From DASQPR01 sp963797605 (lineage in GTDB: Bacteria > Actinomycetota > Actinomycetes > Mycobacteriales > Micromonosporaceae): 64,000 nt of DNA. The notes under the pieces are model-generated. The model was given only the letters and a program-made list of their open reading frames with translations, did not search any database and was not told the DNA's origin. The stretch covers positions 868,001 to 932,000 of the forward strand of contig CAWCPX010000005.1 in the NCBI GenBank assembly GCA_963797605.1, read 5' to 3'. Within the stretch, counting starts at the first letter, position 1. Each line of letters opens with the position of its first letter. Shown one piece after another: positions 18,160 through 27,969 of this stretch. Position numbers and translations under genes: made by a program.

Positions 18160-19673
18160 ATGTCAACTGCCGTCGAATCGGCCGAGGCGCTGGATGCGCA
18201 ACAGGCCGTTGACCCGAGGCGATGGTTCGCGATGGCGGTCATCGCGGTGTCGCAGCTCCTGATCGTGCTCGACGCCACGGTCGTCAACATCGCACTACCG
18301 ACCGTCCAGGTCGCGCTGCACATCAGCTCCGCCGACCGGCAGTGGGCGCTCACCGCCTACACGCTGTCCTTCGGTGGTCTGCTTCTGCTGGGCGGTCGGA
18401 TCGCCGACTACACCGGTCGCAAACGGGCGTTCATCATCGGCCTGCTCGGGTTCGCCGCGGCGTCCGCGCTCGGTGGTCTCGCCCAGAACGAAGCCATGTT
18501 CTTCGGCGCCCGGGCGCTGCAGGGTGCGTTCGCCGCTCTGATGGCACCGGCCGCGCTCTCGCTCCTGACCGTCGCGTTCACCAAGCCGAAGGAGCGGGCG
18601 ACCGCGTTCGGCATCTACGGCGCGATCGCCGGTGGCGGCAGCGCCGTCGGCCTGCTCGTCGGTGGCGTGCTCACCGAGTACGCGTCGTGGCGCTGGACGC
18701 TGCTGATCAGCACGCCGATCTCGATCGCCGCCGCCATCTTCGCGACCCTCTGGATCCACGAGAGCCGGGCACAGGGCAACACGAAGTACGACATTCCGGG
18801 CGCTGATCACGTCGACCCTCGGCCTGGTCGCCCTCGTCTACGGCTTCACCAAGGCCGCTCCGACCGGTCCGGGCGGCGCGCACTGGGGTTCGCCGCTGGT
18901 CATCGGCCTGTTCGTGTCGGCCGCCGTGCTCCTGAGCCTGTTCGTGTTCATCGAGTCGCGCTCGCGGACCCCGCTGCTGCCGATACGTGTGATCCGGGAT
19001 CGCAACCGGGGCGGTTCGTACCTCGTGGCGCTGATCCTCGGCACCGCGCTGTTCGGTACGTTCCTGTTCCTCAGCTACTACATGCAGCAGACCCTGGGCT
19101 ACTCGACGCTCAAGAGCGGCGTCGCGTTCCTGCCGTTCACGGTCGGCATCGTCATCGGCGCCATCCTCTCCACGCAGGTTCTGCCCCGGGTCGGCGCCCG
19201 GATCCCGATGGCCGGTGGCCTGACCATCGCGACCCTCGGCCTGATACTGCTGACGCGGATCGGTGTGACCACCGGTTACTGGTCGCACGTCTTCCCGGCC
19301 GAACTGATCATCAGCTTTGGCATCGGCGTGGTGTTCGGCCCGTTGACCAGCACCGCTCTCGTCGGGGTGGAGGACCACGACGCGGGCGTCGCCAGCGCCC
19401 TCGTCAACACGGCTCAGCAGGTCGGTGGCTCGGTGGGCCTCGCGCTGCTGAACACGATCTCGATCACCGTCCTGACCAACTACCTGGTGGTACACCACGT
19501 CAACCCGGCGACCAACCCGGCCGCCGCCATGGACGGGCACGGTGCACAGCTACACGATCGCGTTCTGGGTCAGCGCCGGTCTGATGGCCATCGCGGCGAT
19601 CGTCGCGTTCACGTTCATCCGGGTCCGAGCCGATCAGCTGCAAGCCCACGAAGGCGCGCCCGCACTGGGTTAG
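18160..19673 (+). pseudogene. DHA2-type MFS drug exporter (EmrB/QacA), two frameshifts
   Basis: A 14-span drug:proton antiporter. The N-terminal half has LIVLDATVVNIALPTVQ (motif D1), GGRIADYTGRKRAF (motif A) and RALQGAFAALMAPAALSLL (motif C-like). The reading frame shifts near 18805, where the loss of a GC dinucleotide would separate DIPG from ALITSTLGLVALVYGF, and again near 19540. The end reads VHSYTIAFWVSAGLMAIAAI and APALG at 19673. ATG 18160 follows GAGGGGG with 8-9 bases between. It is the likely target of the TetR regulator just upstream. Confidence 0.88.
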
Positions 19674-19730
19674 CCAGAGCGCTCAGCAGCTAGTCAGCAA
19701 GATCAGCAGGTAAACAGCAAGAGCGATGGG
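19671..19730 (+). repeat. Three 20-base segments each starting with a stop codon, after the MFS gene
   Basis: The true stop TAG (19671) starts a 20-base segment. The next two segments start with TAG (19691) and TAA (19711), and share CAGCA(A/G)-rich content. The copies are diverged, so this is weaker than the other arrays, but the 20-base phase on stop codons is exact. Confidence 0.6.
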
Positions 19731-19750
19731 CGGGCCAATCGGCCCGCCCA
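19727..19750. terminator. Bidirectional terminator, 10-bp stem
   Basis: TGGGCGGGCC and GGCCCGCCCA around loop AATC, between the convergent MFS (19673) and VOC (19772) gene ends. Perfect, very GC-rich stem; no long T-run on either side. Confidence 0.75.
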
Positions 19751-19771
19751 CTCGTGTTTGCCCAGCACGGA

Positions 19772-20546
19772 TCAGACCGAGAAGTTCGGATCGTTTTTGA
19801 TGAACGCGAACGTGCCGCCCTGCGGGTCCTCGACCACGGCGAACCGGCCGGCCGGCGAGTCCTGCGGCTCGGTCTTCGACTTGCCGCCGAGGTCGAGCGC
19901 CTTGCGGTAGGTCGCGTCGGCGTCGTCGGTGGCGAAGTAGACCGACCAGGCCGACGGCATCGGGCCCCACGCCGGGTCGATCGCCATGCCGCCCGCGACC
20001 GAACGACCGTCGACCTGCAACAGCGTGTAGGCCCCGCCTTCACCCATGCTCACGTCGCTGGTGGTGACGCCGAGCACGGCCGGGTAGAAGGTCTTCGCCG
20101 ATTTGATGTCGCCCGACATGAGTTCGTTCCACGTGAGGCTGCCGGGCGAGTTCACCAACTCCGCGCCCTTGTGCTCGCCCGGCTGCCAGACCGAGAAGTA
20201 GGCGCCGGACGGGTCCGTGAAGACGGCCATCCGACCCTGGTCACCGACGTCCATCGGAGCGGTCACGATCTTGCCGCCGTTGGCTTCGACCTTCGCGGCG
20301 GCGGCATCGGCGTCGGCGATCGCGAAATAGGTCGCCCAGGAGGAGCCCCGGCCCGCGTCGGTGGCCGGGCCGACGCCCGCGACCTGCTTGCCGCCCTTGA
20401 GGAAGAAGCCGTAGTTGCCCATCTCCGGGCCCAGGTCCATGATGCGTCCAGCCGAACAGCGGCCCATAGAACGCGGCGGCCCCGGCGATGTCTGTCGTGC
20501 CCAGGTCGATCCAGTTCGGAGTGCCCGGGGCATAGTTATCCGTCAT
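19772..20546 (-). pseudogene. Two-domain VOC family protein, one frameshift
   Basis: Starts at 20546 as MTDNYAPGTPNWIDLGTTD with the first strand-helix of a VOC domain (AAAFYGPLFGW). It shifts frame near 20447, then continues as IMDLGPEMGNYGFFLKGG through the rest of domain one (MAVFTDPSGAYFSVWQPG) and the whole of domain two (LTWNELMSGDIKSAKTFYP, ending FIKNDPNFSV). The architecture is the same as the VOC gene at 10.4-11.4 kb, without its glycine insertion; the two are probably distant paralogues. Function unknown. Confidence 0.82.
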
Positions 20547-20627
20547 ACCGCCATCGTCCCGCCCCGGTACGACACATGCGCGGAAGTTGGCCGAACTTCA
20601 GTCGAACGAGCGGCGCATGATGGTCCG

Positions 20628-21560
20628 GTGATCCGACATCCCGCCGTAGCCGCGCTGACCACCGACCCGGGCGTCTACCGCTTCCGCGACGCTCGTGGCC
20701 GAGTCCTCTACATCGGGCGCGCGGTCAACCTGCGGCGCCGCGTCTCGTCCTATTGGGGCGCTCTCCAGGGTCGCCGTCACCTCCGTCGGATGATCCCCCA
20801 GATCGACCGGGTAGAGGCGCTGACCTGCGACTCCGAGCACGAGGCCGCCTGGCTGGAACGCAACCTCCTCGAGCGCACGCTCCCCCGCTGGAACCGCACC
20901 GCCGGCGGCCAGGAGGTGCCGGTCTACATCCGGCTCGACCGTCGCCGCGGGTCGGCCGGGCTCACGGTCGTCCACGAGCCAGATCACGATCATCTCACCG
21001 GTACGTCAACCTTCGGCCCCTATCTCGGCGGCGCCCGCGTCCGGACCGCCGTGACCGCGTTGCACCGCGTCCTGCCGCTGTCGTATACGGGCGACCGGCT
21101 CACCGGGGCCGAGCGCGAGATGGCCCGCATCCGGGGAGTCGCGCACCAGGACCGGGAGGCTCTCGTGCGTACCCTCGAAAACGTGTTGGCTCGTGATCCT
21201 GTCGCGATCGAAACCTTGCGCGCCGATCTCACCCATCGGCGCGACGTGGCCTCGGCCGCACTCGCCTTCGAGTTCGCCGCCCGCATCCACGAAGAGATCG
21301 AGGCGATCGACTGGATCGTGGCGCCGCAGAAGGTGACGCTCCGCGGCACGGTGACGCCACCGGTGATCGCGGGATGGGCCGATGGGTTGCTTGTGGAGTT
21401 CGAGGTGCGGGCAGGCCGGCTCGACGGTTGGCGGCAACGCGCCTGCTCCCTGCCGACCGCGCGGGAACGCCTCGGCCGGACGCCACCGGAGTGGACGGAT
21501 TTCGCCACGCGCAACGCCGCCCTCGCCGCCCGCCTGCTGCGGTCGCAGAACTCGGCCTGA
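20628..21560 (+). CDS. UvrC-like GIY-YIG nuclease domain protein
   Basis: About 310 residues from GTG 20628. A GIY-YIG nuclease domain leads (GVYRFRDARGRVLYIGRAVN, then LRRRVSSYW, and EAAWLERNLLE with the metal-binding Glu). A UVR-type helical pair (DVASAALAFEFAARIHEEIE, about 200-230) follows. The RNase H-like 5' nuclease and HhH domains of UvrC are absent. It therefore resembles short UvrC homologues such as Cho, which can make the 3' incision in nucleotide excision repair. A longer start at 20415 would overlap the VOC gene and is unlikely. A role in DNA repair is inferred from the family. Confidence 0.85.
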   Translation: MIRHPAVAALTTDPGVYRFRDARGRVLYIGRAVNLRRRVSSYWGALQGRRHLRRMIPQIDRVEALTCDSEHEAAWLERNLLERTLPRWNRTAGGQEVPVYIRLDRRRGSAGLTVVHEPDHDHLTGTSTFGPYLGGARVRTAVTALHRVLPLSYTGDRLTGAEREMARIRGVAHQDREALVRTLENVLARDPVAIETLRADLTHRRDVASAALAFEFAARIHEEIEAIDWIVAPQKVTLRGTVTPPVIAGWADGLLVEFEVRAGRLDGWRQRACSLPTARERLGRTPPEWTDFATRNAALAARLLRSQNSA

Positions 21561-21678
21561 GCCAGTCAGAGCCCGGCCCGAGCGCACCTGCCTGGCCGCA
21601 ACGCTCACGGCACGCGGCGGCCACGCATCGGGCGAGCCGACTGCGCGCCGCCCGCGCGTGTGCCGGTAGGTTGACGGG

Positions 21679-22125
21679 ATGCAGGTGGTCGACGTCTACA
21701 CAGATGGTGCGTGCAGCGGCAATCCCGGCCCGGGCGGTTGGGGCGTGACGCTGACCTACGGCGCGCACGTGAAGGAACTGCACGGCGGCGAGCCGACCGA
21801 CACCACCAACAACCGCATGGAGCTCACGGCGGCGATCCAGGCGCTCGAGGCGTTGACCCGACCGTCGATCGTGCGGCTGCACACCGACAGCACCTATGTG
21901 CGCAACGGCATCACCAAATGGCTGCCCGGCTGGCGGAGCAACGGGTGGAAGACGAAGGACCGGCAGCCGGTGAAAAACGCCGACCTGTGGCAGCGCCTGT
22001 CCGACGCGGTCGCCCGGCACACCGTGGAGTGGCTATGGGTGAAGGGCCACGCCGGCGACCCGGGCAACGAGCGCGCCGACGCCCTGGCGAACCTGGGCAT
22101 GAACGAGGCTCGCGCCCGAGTCTGA
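21679..22125 (+). CDS. rnhA: Ribonuclease HI
   Basis: A 148-residue classical RNase HI that cuts the RNA strand of RNA:DNA hybrids. All four metal-binding acids are visible: Asp9 (VYTDGACSGNPGPGGWG), Glu48 (NNRMELTAA), Asp70 (LHTDSTYV) and Asp134 (NERADALAN). His124 (VKGHAGDPGN) lies in the flexible loop. The basic handle region is WLPGWRSNGWKTKDRQPVKN. It is intact and of usual length. It stands alone after the GIY-YIG gene and should act in replication and R-loop removal. Confidence 0.97.
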   Translation: MQVVDVYTDGACSGNPGPGGWGVTLTYGAHVKELHGGEPTDTTNNRMELTAAIQALEALTRPSIVRLHTDSTYVRNGITKWLPGWRSNGWKTKDRQPVKNADLWQRLSDAVARHTVEWLWVKGHAGDPGNERADALANLGMNEARARV

Positions 22126-22128
22126 GCG

Positions 22129-22560
22129 CTACTTCTCCAGCACGAACACGGGGATCGTGCGCTCGCATTTGAGCTGGTATTCGGCGTAGCTCGGGTAGGC
22201 CTCGACCGCGCGTTTCCACCACGTCGCGCGCTCTTCGCCCTGCAATTCGCGAGCCGTGACCATCGACGTCTGGGTGCCGTCCTGCAGCTGGACGTGCGGG
22301 TCGGCGACGAGGTTGTAATACCAGACAGGGTTCTTATCGGCGCCGCCGAGCGACGCGACCGCCGCGTATGTGCCGTCGTGCTCGACGCGCATCACCGGAA
22401 CCTTGCGGACCTTGCCCGACTTCGCGCCGCGCATCGTCAACATCACGACCGGTCGGTCCTGGATCAGGGTGCCCTCGGTGGTGCCGTTGGCCTCGATGTT
22501 ATCCACCTGATCGCGGACCCACTTGGCCGTGCTGGGTGCGTATTCGCCATCAATCGTCAC
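22129..22560 (-). CDS. Ddn-family deazaflavin-dependent (F420) oxidoreductase
   Basis: A 143-residue member of the nitroreductase-family deazaflavin-dependent group (split-barrel, FDOR-A). The family pattern is clear: PVVMLTMRGAKSGKVRKVPV in the cofactor-phosphate region, YAAVASLGGADKNPVWYYNL, then ATWWKRAVEAYPSYAEYQ with the conserved tyrosines. Such enzymes use reduced F420 to reduce quinones or nitro compounds. The substrate here is unknown. The stop lies only 3 bases from the convergent rnhA stop, with no terminator between. Confidence 0.9.
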   Translation of the reverse strand: MTIDGEYAPSTAKWVRDQVDNIEANGTTEGTLIQDRPVVMLTMRGAKSGKVRKVPVMRVEHDGTYAAVASLGGADKNPVWYYNLVADPHVQLQDGTQTSMVTARELQGEERATWWKRAVEAYPSYAEYQLKCERTIPVFVLEK

Positions 22561-22596
22561 AGCCTCGACGCTAGCACCATCGGCGCGGCCGCTGGC

Positions 22597-22637
22597 CTTG
22601 GCGAGAAACTGTCGCCTCGCTGCAGTTTCTCGCCAAG
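22597..22637. terminator. 15-bp stem hairpin
   Basis: CTTGGCGAGAAACTG and its exact complement flank an 11-base loop, in the 90 bases between the flotillin stop (22654) and the start of the Ddn-like gene (22560). It would end flotillin transcription on the minus strand before the next gene. Confidence 0.75.
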
Positions 22638-22653
22638 ATCAGATAAGCCACGG

Positions 22654-23781
22654 TCAGCTGTCGCCCTTTTCGATGGCCGGAGCCGGGGCGGTGGCCGAGT
22701 CGGCGGTGGTGATGCCCTTCTTGACCGACTCCAGGATCGAGAGGCCCTGCGCGACCAGCCCCGCGGCGATCTCGCCGAGACCGTCGGCGCCGTTGAGGAT
22801 GTTCACGTTCGCACCGGCGAGACCCTGCGCGGCCTCGCGGACGATCAACGGCAGCTGGTCGATCAGCATCCGGTCGAGCGCGACCCGGTTGTGCGACGCC
22901 GCCGCCTCGGCCTGCACCTTCATCTTCGCGGCGTCGGCCTCGGCGATCACCCGCACCCGCTCGGCCTCGGCCTCGGCCGGCTTGACGACCTCGGCCACGA
23001 GCTGCTGCTGCCGCAGTTCCGCGGCGCGCTGCGCCAATTCGGTCTGGGCCGCGAGCACCTGCCGCTGCGCCTGCGCGGCCGCCAGCGGGCCCGATTGCGC
23101 CGCCTCTGCCTGCGCCTTGTCGATCTCCGCTTTGTACTGGGCCTGCACGATCGCCGTCTGCCGGGCGTATTCGGCCTGCTTGCGCTGCGAATCCTGTTCC
23201 GCCTGCGCGGCCAGCTGGTTGGCCTGCGCCTGCGCGATCTGGGCCTTCTGCTGGATCGCTGCGTTGTGCGGTGCCGACATGGCGGCGATGTAGCCGATCT
23301 TCATGTCGTCGATCGACTGGATCTGGAGCGAGTCGACGGACAGGCCGATCTTCGCCATCTCCTCCTTGGAGCCTTCCAACACCTCGGTCGCGAGCCGCTG
23401 GCGCTCGGTGACGATCTCCTCGACGGTCATCGAGCCGACGATCGATCGGAGGTGGCCGGCGAAGATGCGGCCGGTCAGGATCGACATCTGGTCCTGGTCG
23501 GAGAGGAAGCGCTGGGCCGCGTTGACGATGCTCTCGGGATCGTTGCCGACCTTGAACGCGATGACCGCTCGTACGTTCAGCGAGATGCCCTGCTTCGTCA
23601 CGCAGACCTCGGACACCTCGGCCTCGGTCATCGCCAGCGTCAGATAGCGCACTTTCCGGAAGACCGGCATCACAAATGTGCCGTGGCCGGTAACGACCCG
23701 AAATGGCGTATTTGCCTGCGCCGATTTGCCACCCGAAATGAGCATGGCCTGGTCAGGCGCAGGAACCCGGTAACCGAACAT
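22654..23781 (-). CDS. Flotillin-like SPFH-domain protein
   Basis: A 375-residue protein from ATG 23781, with AAGGAGA 8 bases upstream; longer in-frame starts are not supported. The N-terminal SPFH domain (about 1-170) has VTKQGISLNVRAVIAFKVGND. A long Ala/Gln/Glu-rich coiled coil (about 180-320, AQAQANQLAAQAEQ and EAEAERVRVIAEADAAK) and a Gly-rich C-terminal region follow as in flotillins. Flotillins scaffold ordered membrane microdomains. It has no real N-terminal membrane span, as usual for the family. The small NfeD-like gene immediately upstream supports the assignment. Confidence 0.9.
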   Translation of the reverse strand: MFGYRVPAPDQAMLISGGKSAQANTPFRVVTGHGTFVMPVFRKVRYLTLAMTEAEVSEVCVTKQGISLNVRAVIAFKVGNDPESIVNAAQRFLSDQDQMSILTGRIFAGHLRSIVGSMTVEEIVTERQRLATEVLEGSKEEMAKIGLSVDSLQIQSIDDMKIGYIAAMSAPHNAAIQQKAQIAQAQANQLAAQAEQDSQRKQAEYARQTAIVQAQYKAEIDKAQAEAAQSGPLAAAQAQRQVLAAQTELAQRAAELRQQQLVAEVVKPAEAEAERVRVIAEADAAKMKVQAEAAASHNRVALDRMLIDQLPLIVREAAQGLAGANVNILNGADGLGEIAAGLVAQGLSILESVKKGITTADSATAPAPAIEKGDS

Positions 23782-23813
23782 TCGCCTGTCTCCTTGATTG
23801 GGTTGGAACGGAA

Positions 23814-24053
23814 TTAAAGCGTGCCACCGGACGAGTCGGACGCGCCCGTCAGCGAAATGACGCCGACCACGCGCGCTCCGCGATCCTCGATAACCATCAC
23901 GGTGGAACCCTTCGCGATCGGGTCCTCCGACCATGCGAGAAAGGTTTCCGAGCCGCCGCGAATCCGAAGCAGCACCTCACCGGGGCCGCCGGCGCCACGG
24001 GTGCCCACGGTGAGCTGGCCGATGCTTCCCACCGCGGATTCGTTACGAGCCAT
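23814..24053 (-). CDS. Small NfeD-like OB-fold protein
   Basis: 79 residues. The middle (VGSIGQLTVGTRGAGGPGEV, then SEDPIAKGSTVMVIEDRG and ARVVGV) matches the soluble C-terminal NfeD domain, an OB-fold that normally begins with G..G.....L.P.G.V and ends KG..V.VV...G. No membrane span is present, so this is the free-standing short form. It precedes the flotillin by 32 bases on the same strand; NfeD and flotillin genes are classic partners. Function is inferred from that pairing. Confidence 0.75.
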   Translation of the reverse strand: MARNESAVGSIGQLTVGTRGAGGPGEVLLRIRGGSETFLAWSEDPIAKGSTVMVIEDRGARVVGVISLTGASDSSGGTL

Positions 24054-24259
24054 TCATCATCTCCTTGCGCGATCACAACGTACTCGTCGCGATCAACCAT
24101 TCTCTACCAACCCGCTGGTCCCGCTGTCCCCCACCGGACAAAGGAGAGGGTGCCCTAGGGTCGCGTCGGTATTGCAATCGAAAGGGTCGATGGACAGACT
24201 CGGAACGCATCTCAAGCGCATTCCTGGGGAGACGAACAACCACGCAGGGAGGACCATCG

Positions 24260-27200
24260 ATGCCTTCGGTATCGAGGCGAGGGCTGTACGCCTCCGCCAT
24301 CGTCATCGGGCTCGTGGCCGCGACTGTCACCGTCGCGGGCGCGAACGCCCTGGCGGGGCCAACGGCCACCGCTAGCTCCAACCAGCCATCTCAAAACGTT
24401 ATCGTTCTCTTGCGCGATCAGCACACGAATCTGGCGCTGAGCAAGGGACACATAGGCGCTCGCGTCACCGCCAACCGCAAAGACCAGACGGGCGCGATCG
24501 CCAAGGCTCGCACGGCCGGCGCCCGCAACCTCCGCGGCTTTGACGTCGTCAACGGCTACGGCGCGACCGTCACGGCCGCGCAGGCATCACAGATCGCCAC
24601 GAACCCCGACGTTCTCGGCGTCTTCCCTGACCTCCCGATCCGCAAGGGCCCCTCGGCCGCCGTTCCCGCCGGCCTCCCGGGCAAGTCTTCGGCCGCTCCC
24701 TCCGCGGCCAACGCGATCTGCCCGTCCAGCCCCAGCGCACCGATCCTGGAGCCCGAGGCGCTCCAGGTGACGAACACGGCGTTCAGCAACACCGCCACGC
24801 CGCAGGCGCAGAACACCGTCGACGGCACCGGCGTCAAGGTGGGCTACATCGCCGACGGCATCGACATCAACAACCCCGACTTCATCCGGGCCAACGGCCA
24901 GCACGTGTTCGTTGACTACCAGGACTTCTCGGGTGAGGGCCCCAACGCGCTGAGCGGTGCGGCCGAGGCTTTCGGTGACGCGAGTGCGATCGCGGCGCAG
25001 GGTCGTCAGGTCTACGACCTCGCGAACTTCGTCAGCACCGCGCACCCGCTGCCGGCCGGCTGCGACATTCAGATCCGCGGCATGGCGCCGGGCGCGAGCC
25101 TGGTCGGGTTGAAGGTCTTCGGCAACGCGCCGACGGCTCCCACCTCCCGCTTCATCGAGGCCATCGACTACGCCGTCGATGTCGCCGGTGTCGACGTGCT
25201 CAACGAGTCGTTCGGTGGCAACCCGTTCCCGGACAACTCGAACGACCCGATCACGCTCGCCGACGAGGCGGCTGTGGCGGCCGGCGTGACGGTCGTCGCG
25301 TCGACCGGTGACGCCGGCACGAACGGCACCAACGGATCGCCGTCCACGTCCGACAAGGTCATCTCGGTCGCGGCCAGCACCACGTTCCGTGGCTACGCGC
25401 AAGACGACTTCTCCGGTTTCAACGACTTCAGCAACGGCACCTGGGCCAACAACAACATCTCGTCGCTGAGCTCCGGTGGCGTGACCCAGTCCGACCGCGT
25501 GCCGGACCTCGTGGCGCCGGGTGACCAGGGCTGGGCACTGTGCACGCCCGACACCGACGTCTACGAGGAGTGCACCGACGACAACGGTGGCCCGTCGCCG
25601 ATCCAGCTGTTCGGTGGCACGAGCCAGTCATCGCCCCTGACGTCCGGTGCGGCCGCTCTGGTCATCGAGGCGTACAAGAACACCCACCACGGCGTACGCC
25701 CGACCCCGGCGCTCGTCGCCCGGTTCCTCACCGGCACCGCGACCGACCTCGGTCACCCGGCCTACGAGCAGGGTGCCGGCCTTCTCAACTCCCTCGCCGC
25801 CGTGCAGGCAGCGGAGAGCTACAAGGACAGCAACGGTTCGCCGGCCGCCGTGGGCAGCGCGCTGATCCCGGACAAGTCGCAGAACAGCGTCATCGGCTAC
25901 CCGGGCGGCGCCGGCCTCACCTCGGTCACGGTGCGCAACGTCAGTGGTCACGCCCAGACCGTGCACGCCACCACGCGTACGCTCGGCCGTCCGGTGACCG
26001 ATGTGCTCGGCACGGCCGCGCTCAACACGGCGACGGCTCCGGCCTACATCGACGCGTTCGGCATCTCGCGAAGTTACGTGGCGAAGACGTTCACGGTCGG
26101 TCACGTCGACCGGCTCAGTGTGTCGTTCGCGATCGCGGCGCCGAAGCTCGCCGCCCGCGTCATCCTGATCGACCCGCACGGTGTCTACACGGCATATTCG
26201 CTGCCGCAGGGCGACGGCAACTGGGGCAACGCCGACGTGCGCTTCCCCGCGGCCGGCACCTGGACCGCCTACTTCGCGCTCTCGACCGGCACCGGGTTCA
26301 ACGGGTCGATCAGCTACGAGATCACGACGAACAACTACACGACCCATGGCGTCGTGCTTCCGTCGACCTTCACGATCCCGGCCGGCGGCACGAAGACCGT
26401 GGTCGTGGCGACGGGGCTGCCCTCGCAGCCCGGTGACCTCTCGACCTCGCTGCAGTTGGCGAGCTCGGCCGGCACCACGACGTCGATCCCGGTCACGCTG
26501 CGATCGGTGGTGCCGCCGCGCGACACCACGTTCACCGGCAAGATCACCGGCGGCAACGGCCGCGCTATCGGTGGTCCGGCCCAGGCGAACTCGTACTACA
26601 TCGACGTGCCGGCCGGCAAGCGCGACTTCAGCCTCGGGGTCACCTTCCCCGATCCCAACATGGTCGTGCTCGGCGTCCTGACCGCGCCCGACGGCCAGGT
26701 CTACTCCTTCCAGAGCAACCTGGCATCCGACGGCAGCACCGAGTTCGGCGGGCTCCAGATCTATCGCCGCGACCCGCAGGCCGGTCGATGGGTCTTCTCG
26801 TTCGACGTGACCAACCCGGTCAGCGGGCTGGAAGTGTCCCAGCCGTTCACCGCGAAGGTCGCGTACAACACGGTGAAGATCCACGCGTCGCTGCCCAACA
26901 GCACGGCCACGCGTCTCAAGGCCGGCGTGCCGGTCACGGTGCCGGTGACGATCACGAACACTGGTGCCGTCCCGCTGTCGTACTTCGCCGACGCTCGCCT
27001 CAAGACGGTCGGCACGATCCCGCTGGCGGAGCTGTCGGGTAACTCCACCGACATCCCGCTCCCGGTTCCCGCCGTCGTCACACCGTTGTGGATCGTGCCC
27101 GCTGACGTCAGCCAGCTCACCATCTCCGCGACGGCGGACCAGCCGGTCAACCTCGACACCGAGTACAACTCGGGCGAGCCCGAGGTCTACTCGGCGGCGC

Positions 27201-27688
27201 AGGGCAACGGCGCCACCGTGAAGATCAAGGCCGGTCAGGTGTCTCCGGGCCTCTGGTTCGCCGACATCGGTCAGTCCGGTCCGTTCAGCGGCCCGGCGAC
27301 CCCGGGCAGCGTCTCGGTCTCGGCGAGCGCCGTCGGCCGGCTGTTCGACCCGGCGGTCGAGTCCGACACCGTCGATTTCTGGCAGGTCGGCGTCGATCCG
27401 GCGGCGCAGCCCGCGCTGGCGGCATCGATCAAGGCTCGTGGCGCGATCGCCGGCGGCATCACGCCCGCCAAGTCCGGCAACTCCACGAAGCCGGGCACTC
27501 CCGCGGTGACCGGCCCGCCGGTCGACCTGCCGCCGGGAGCCAGCACCACGATCATGGTCACCATCACACCGTCCGGTCCGGTCGGTTCGGTGGTGCGGGG
27601 CGACCTGTTCATCGACTCGATCAACTTCCCGACCAACGCGGCCGACGAGATGATCGACCTGCCGTACAGCTACACGATCGGTCGCTGA
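24260..27688 (+). CDS. Large secreted serine peptidase, S8 fold with sedolisin-like (S53) active-site residues
   Basis: 1142 residues from ATG 24260, with AGGGAGG 8 bases upstream. A signal peptide (about 1-32) leads. An I9-like propeptide follows (about 45-125, NVIVLLRDQH to VFPDLP), then the peptidase domain (about 185-480). Ser455 in FGGTSQSSP is the nucleophile, and Asp199 in YIADGID fits the S8 Asp. Where subtilisins have HGTHVAG, this protein reads AAEAFGDASAIAAQG, with Glu236 and Asp240 four apart as in sedolisins. The oxyanion site reads STGDAG (Asp351), again the sedolisin pattern. The C-terminal 650 residues are beta-rich, Fn3/P-domain-like. A terminator follows at 27741. It should act outside the cell. 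Confidence 0.88.
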   Translation: MPSVSRRGLYASAIVIGLVAATVTVAGANALAGPTATASSNQPSQNVIVLLRDQHTNLALSKGHIGARVTANRKDQTGAIAKARTAGARNLRGFDVVNGYGATVTAAQASQIATNPDVLGVFPDLPIRKGPSAAVPAGLPGKSSAAPSAANAICPSSPSAPILEPEALQVTNTAFSNTATPQAQNTVDGTGVKVGYIADGIDINNPDFIRANGQHVFVDYQDFSGEGPNALSGAAEAFGDASAIAAQGRQVYDLANFVSTAHPLPAGCDIQIRGMAPGASLVGLKVFGNAPTAPTSRFIEAIDYAVDVAGVDVLNESFGGNPFPDNSNDPITLADEAAVAAGVTVVASTGDAGTNGTNGSPSTSDKVISVAASTTFRGYAQDDFSGFNDFSNGTWANNNISSLSSGGVTQSDRVPDLVAPGDQGWALCTPDTDVYEECTDDNGGPSPIQLFGGTSQSSPLTSGAAALVIEAYKNTHHGVRPTPALVARFLTGTATDLGHPAYEQGAGLLNSLAAVQAAESYKDSNGSPAAVGSALIPDKSQNSVIGYPGGAGLTSVTVRNVSGHAQTVHATTRTLGRPVTDVLGTAALNTATAPAYIDAFGISRSYVAKTFTVGHVDRLSVSFAIAAPKLAARVILIDPHGVYTAYSLPQGDGNWGNADVRFPAAGTWTAYFALSTGTGFNGSISYEITTNNYTTHGVVLPSTFTIPAGGTKTVVVATGLPSQPGDLSTSLQLASSAGTTTSIPVTLRSVVPPRDTTFTGKITGGNGRAIGGPAQANSYYIDVPAGKRDFSLGVTFPDPNMVVLGVLTAPDGQVYSFQSNLASDGSTEFGGLQIYRRDPQAGRWVFSFDVTNPVSGLEVSQPFTAKVAYNTVKIHASLPNSTATRLKAGVPVTVPVTITNTGAVPLSYFADARLKTVGTIPLAELSGNSTDIPLPVPAVVTPLWIVPADVSQLTISATADQPVNLDTEYNSGEPEVYSAAQGNGATVKIKAGQVSPGLWFADIGQSGPFSGPATPGSVSVSASAVGRLFDPAVESDTVDFWQVGVDPAAQPALAASIKARGAIAGGITPAKSGNSTKPGTPAVTGPPVDLPPGASTTIMVTITPSGPVGSVVRGDLFIDSINFPTNAADEMIDLPYSYTIGR

Positions 27689-27740
27689 AACTCGGCGAGA
27701 ATCCGGCTGGACACAACTGAATAACGCACGACTAATTGAT

Positions 27741-27786
27741 GAAACCGGTGGGTACCGGCTCCGCGGAGTTGGCACCCACCGGTTTC
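27741..27786 (+). terminator. 13-bp stem terminator after the peptidase gene
   Basis: GAAACCGGTGGGT pairs perfectly with ACCCACCGGTTTC around a 20-base loop that itself contains a small hairpin. It lies 52 bases after the peptidase stop. Confidence 0.75.
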
Positions 27787-27969
27787 TCGTTGTCCACAAG
27801 CCGCGCCATGCCAGACCGTGACGTCGTTACCAGGTCATATCAAGCTTGATCCGTTACAAGTGATCTGAGCCTCAAATCGCTGGCGTGAGTTCAGCTGGCG
27901 GCGGTATCGTTCTATCGTTTTCACCGATCGTTCAATTAATTGCTAGACATCACTGCGGAGGCGCTGATA

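Noticed and set aside
24065..24259. Upstream extension of the S8 peptidase ORF
   Set aside because: The ATG at 24260 has a strong RBS and begins a proper signal peptide; the extension has neither.
25628..27799. Long minus-strand ORF of over 700 codons opposite the S8 peptidase
   Set aside because: High-GC antisense shadow: Arg/Gly/Asp-rich, no motif, while the plus strand carries a complete secreted peptidase.
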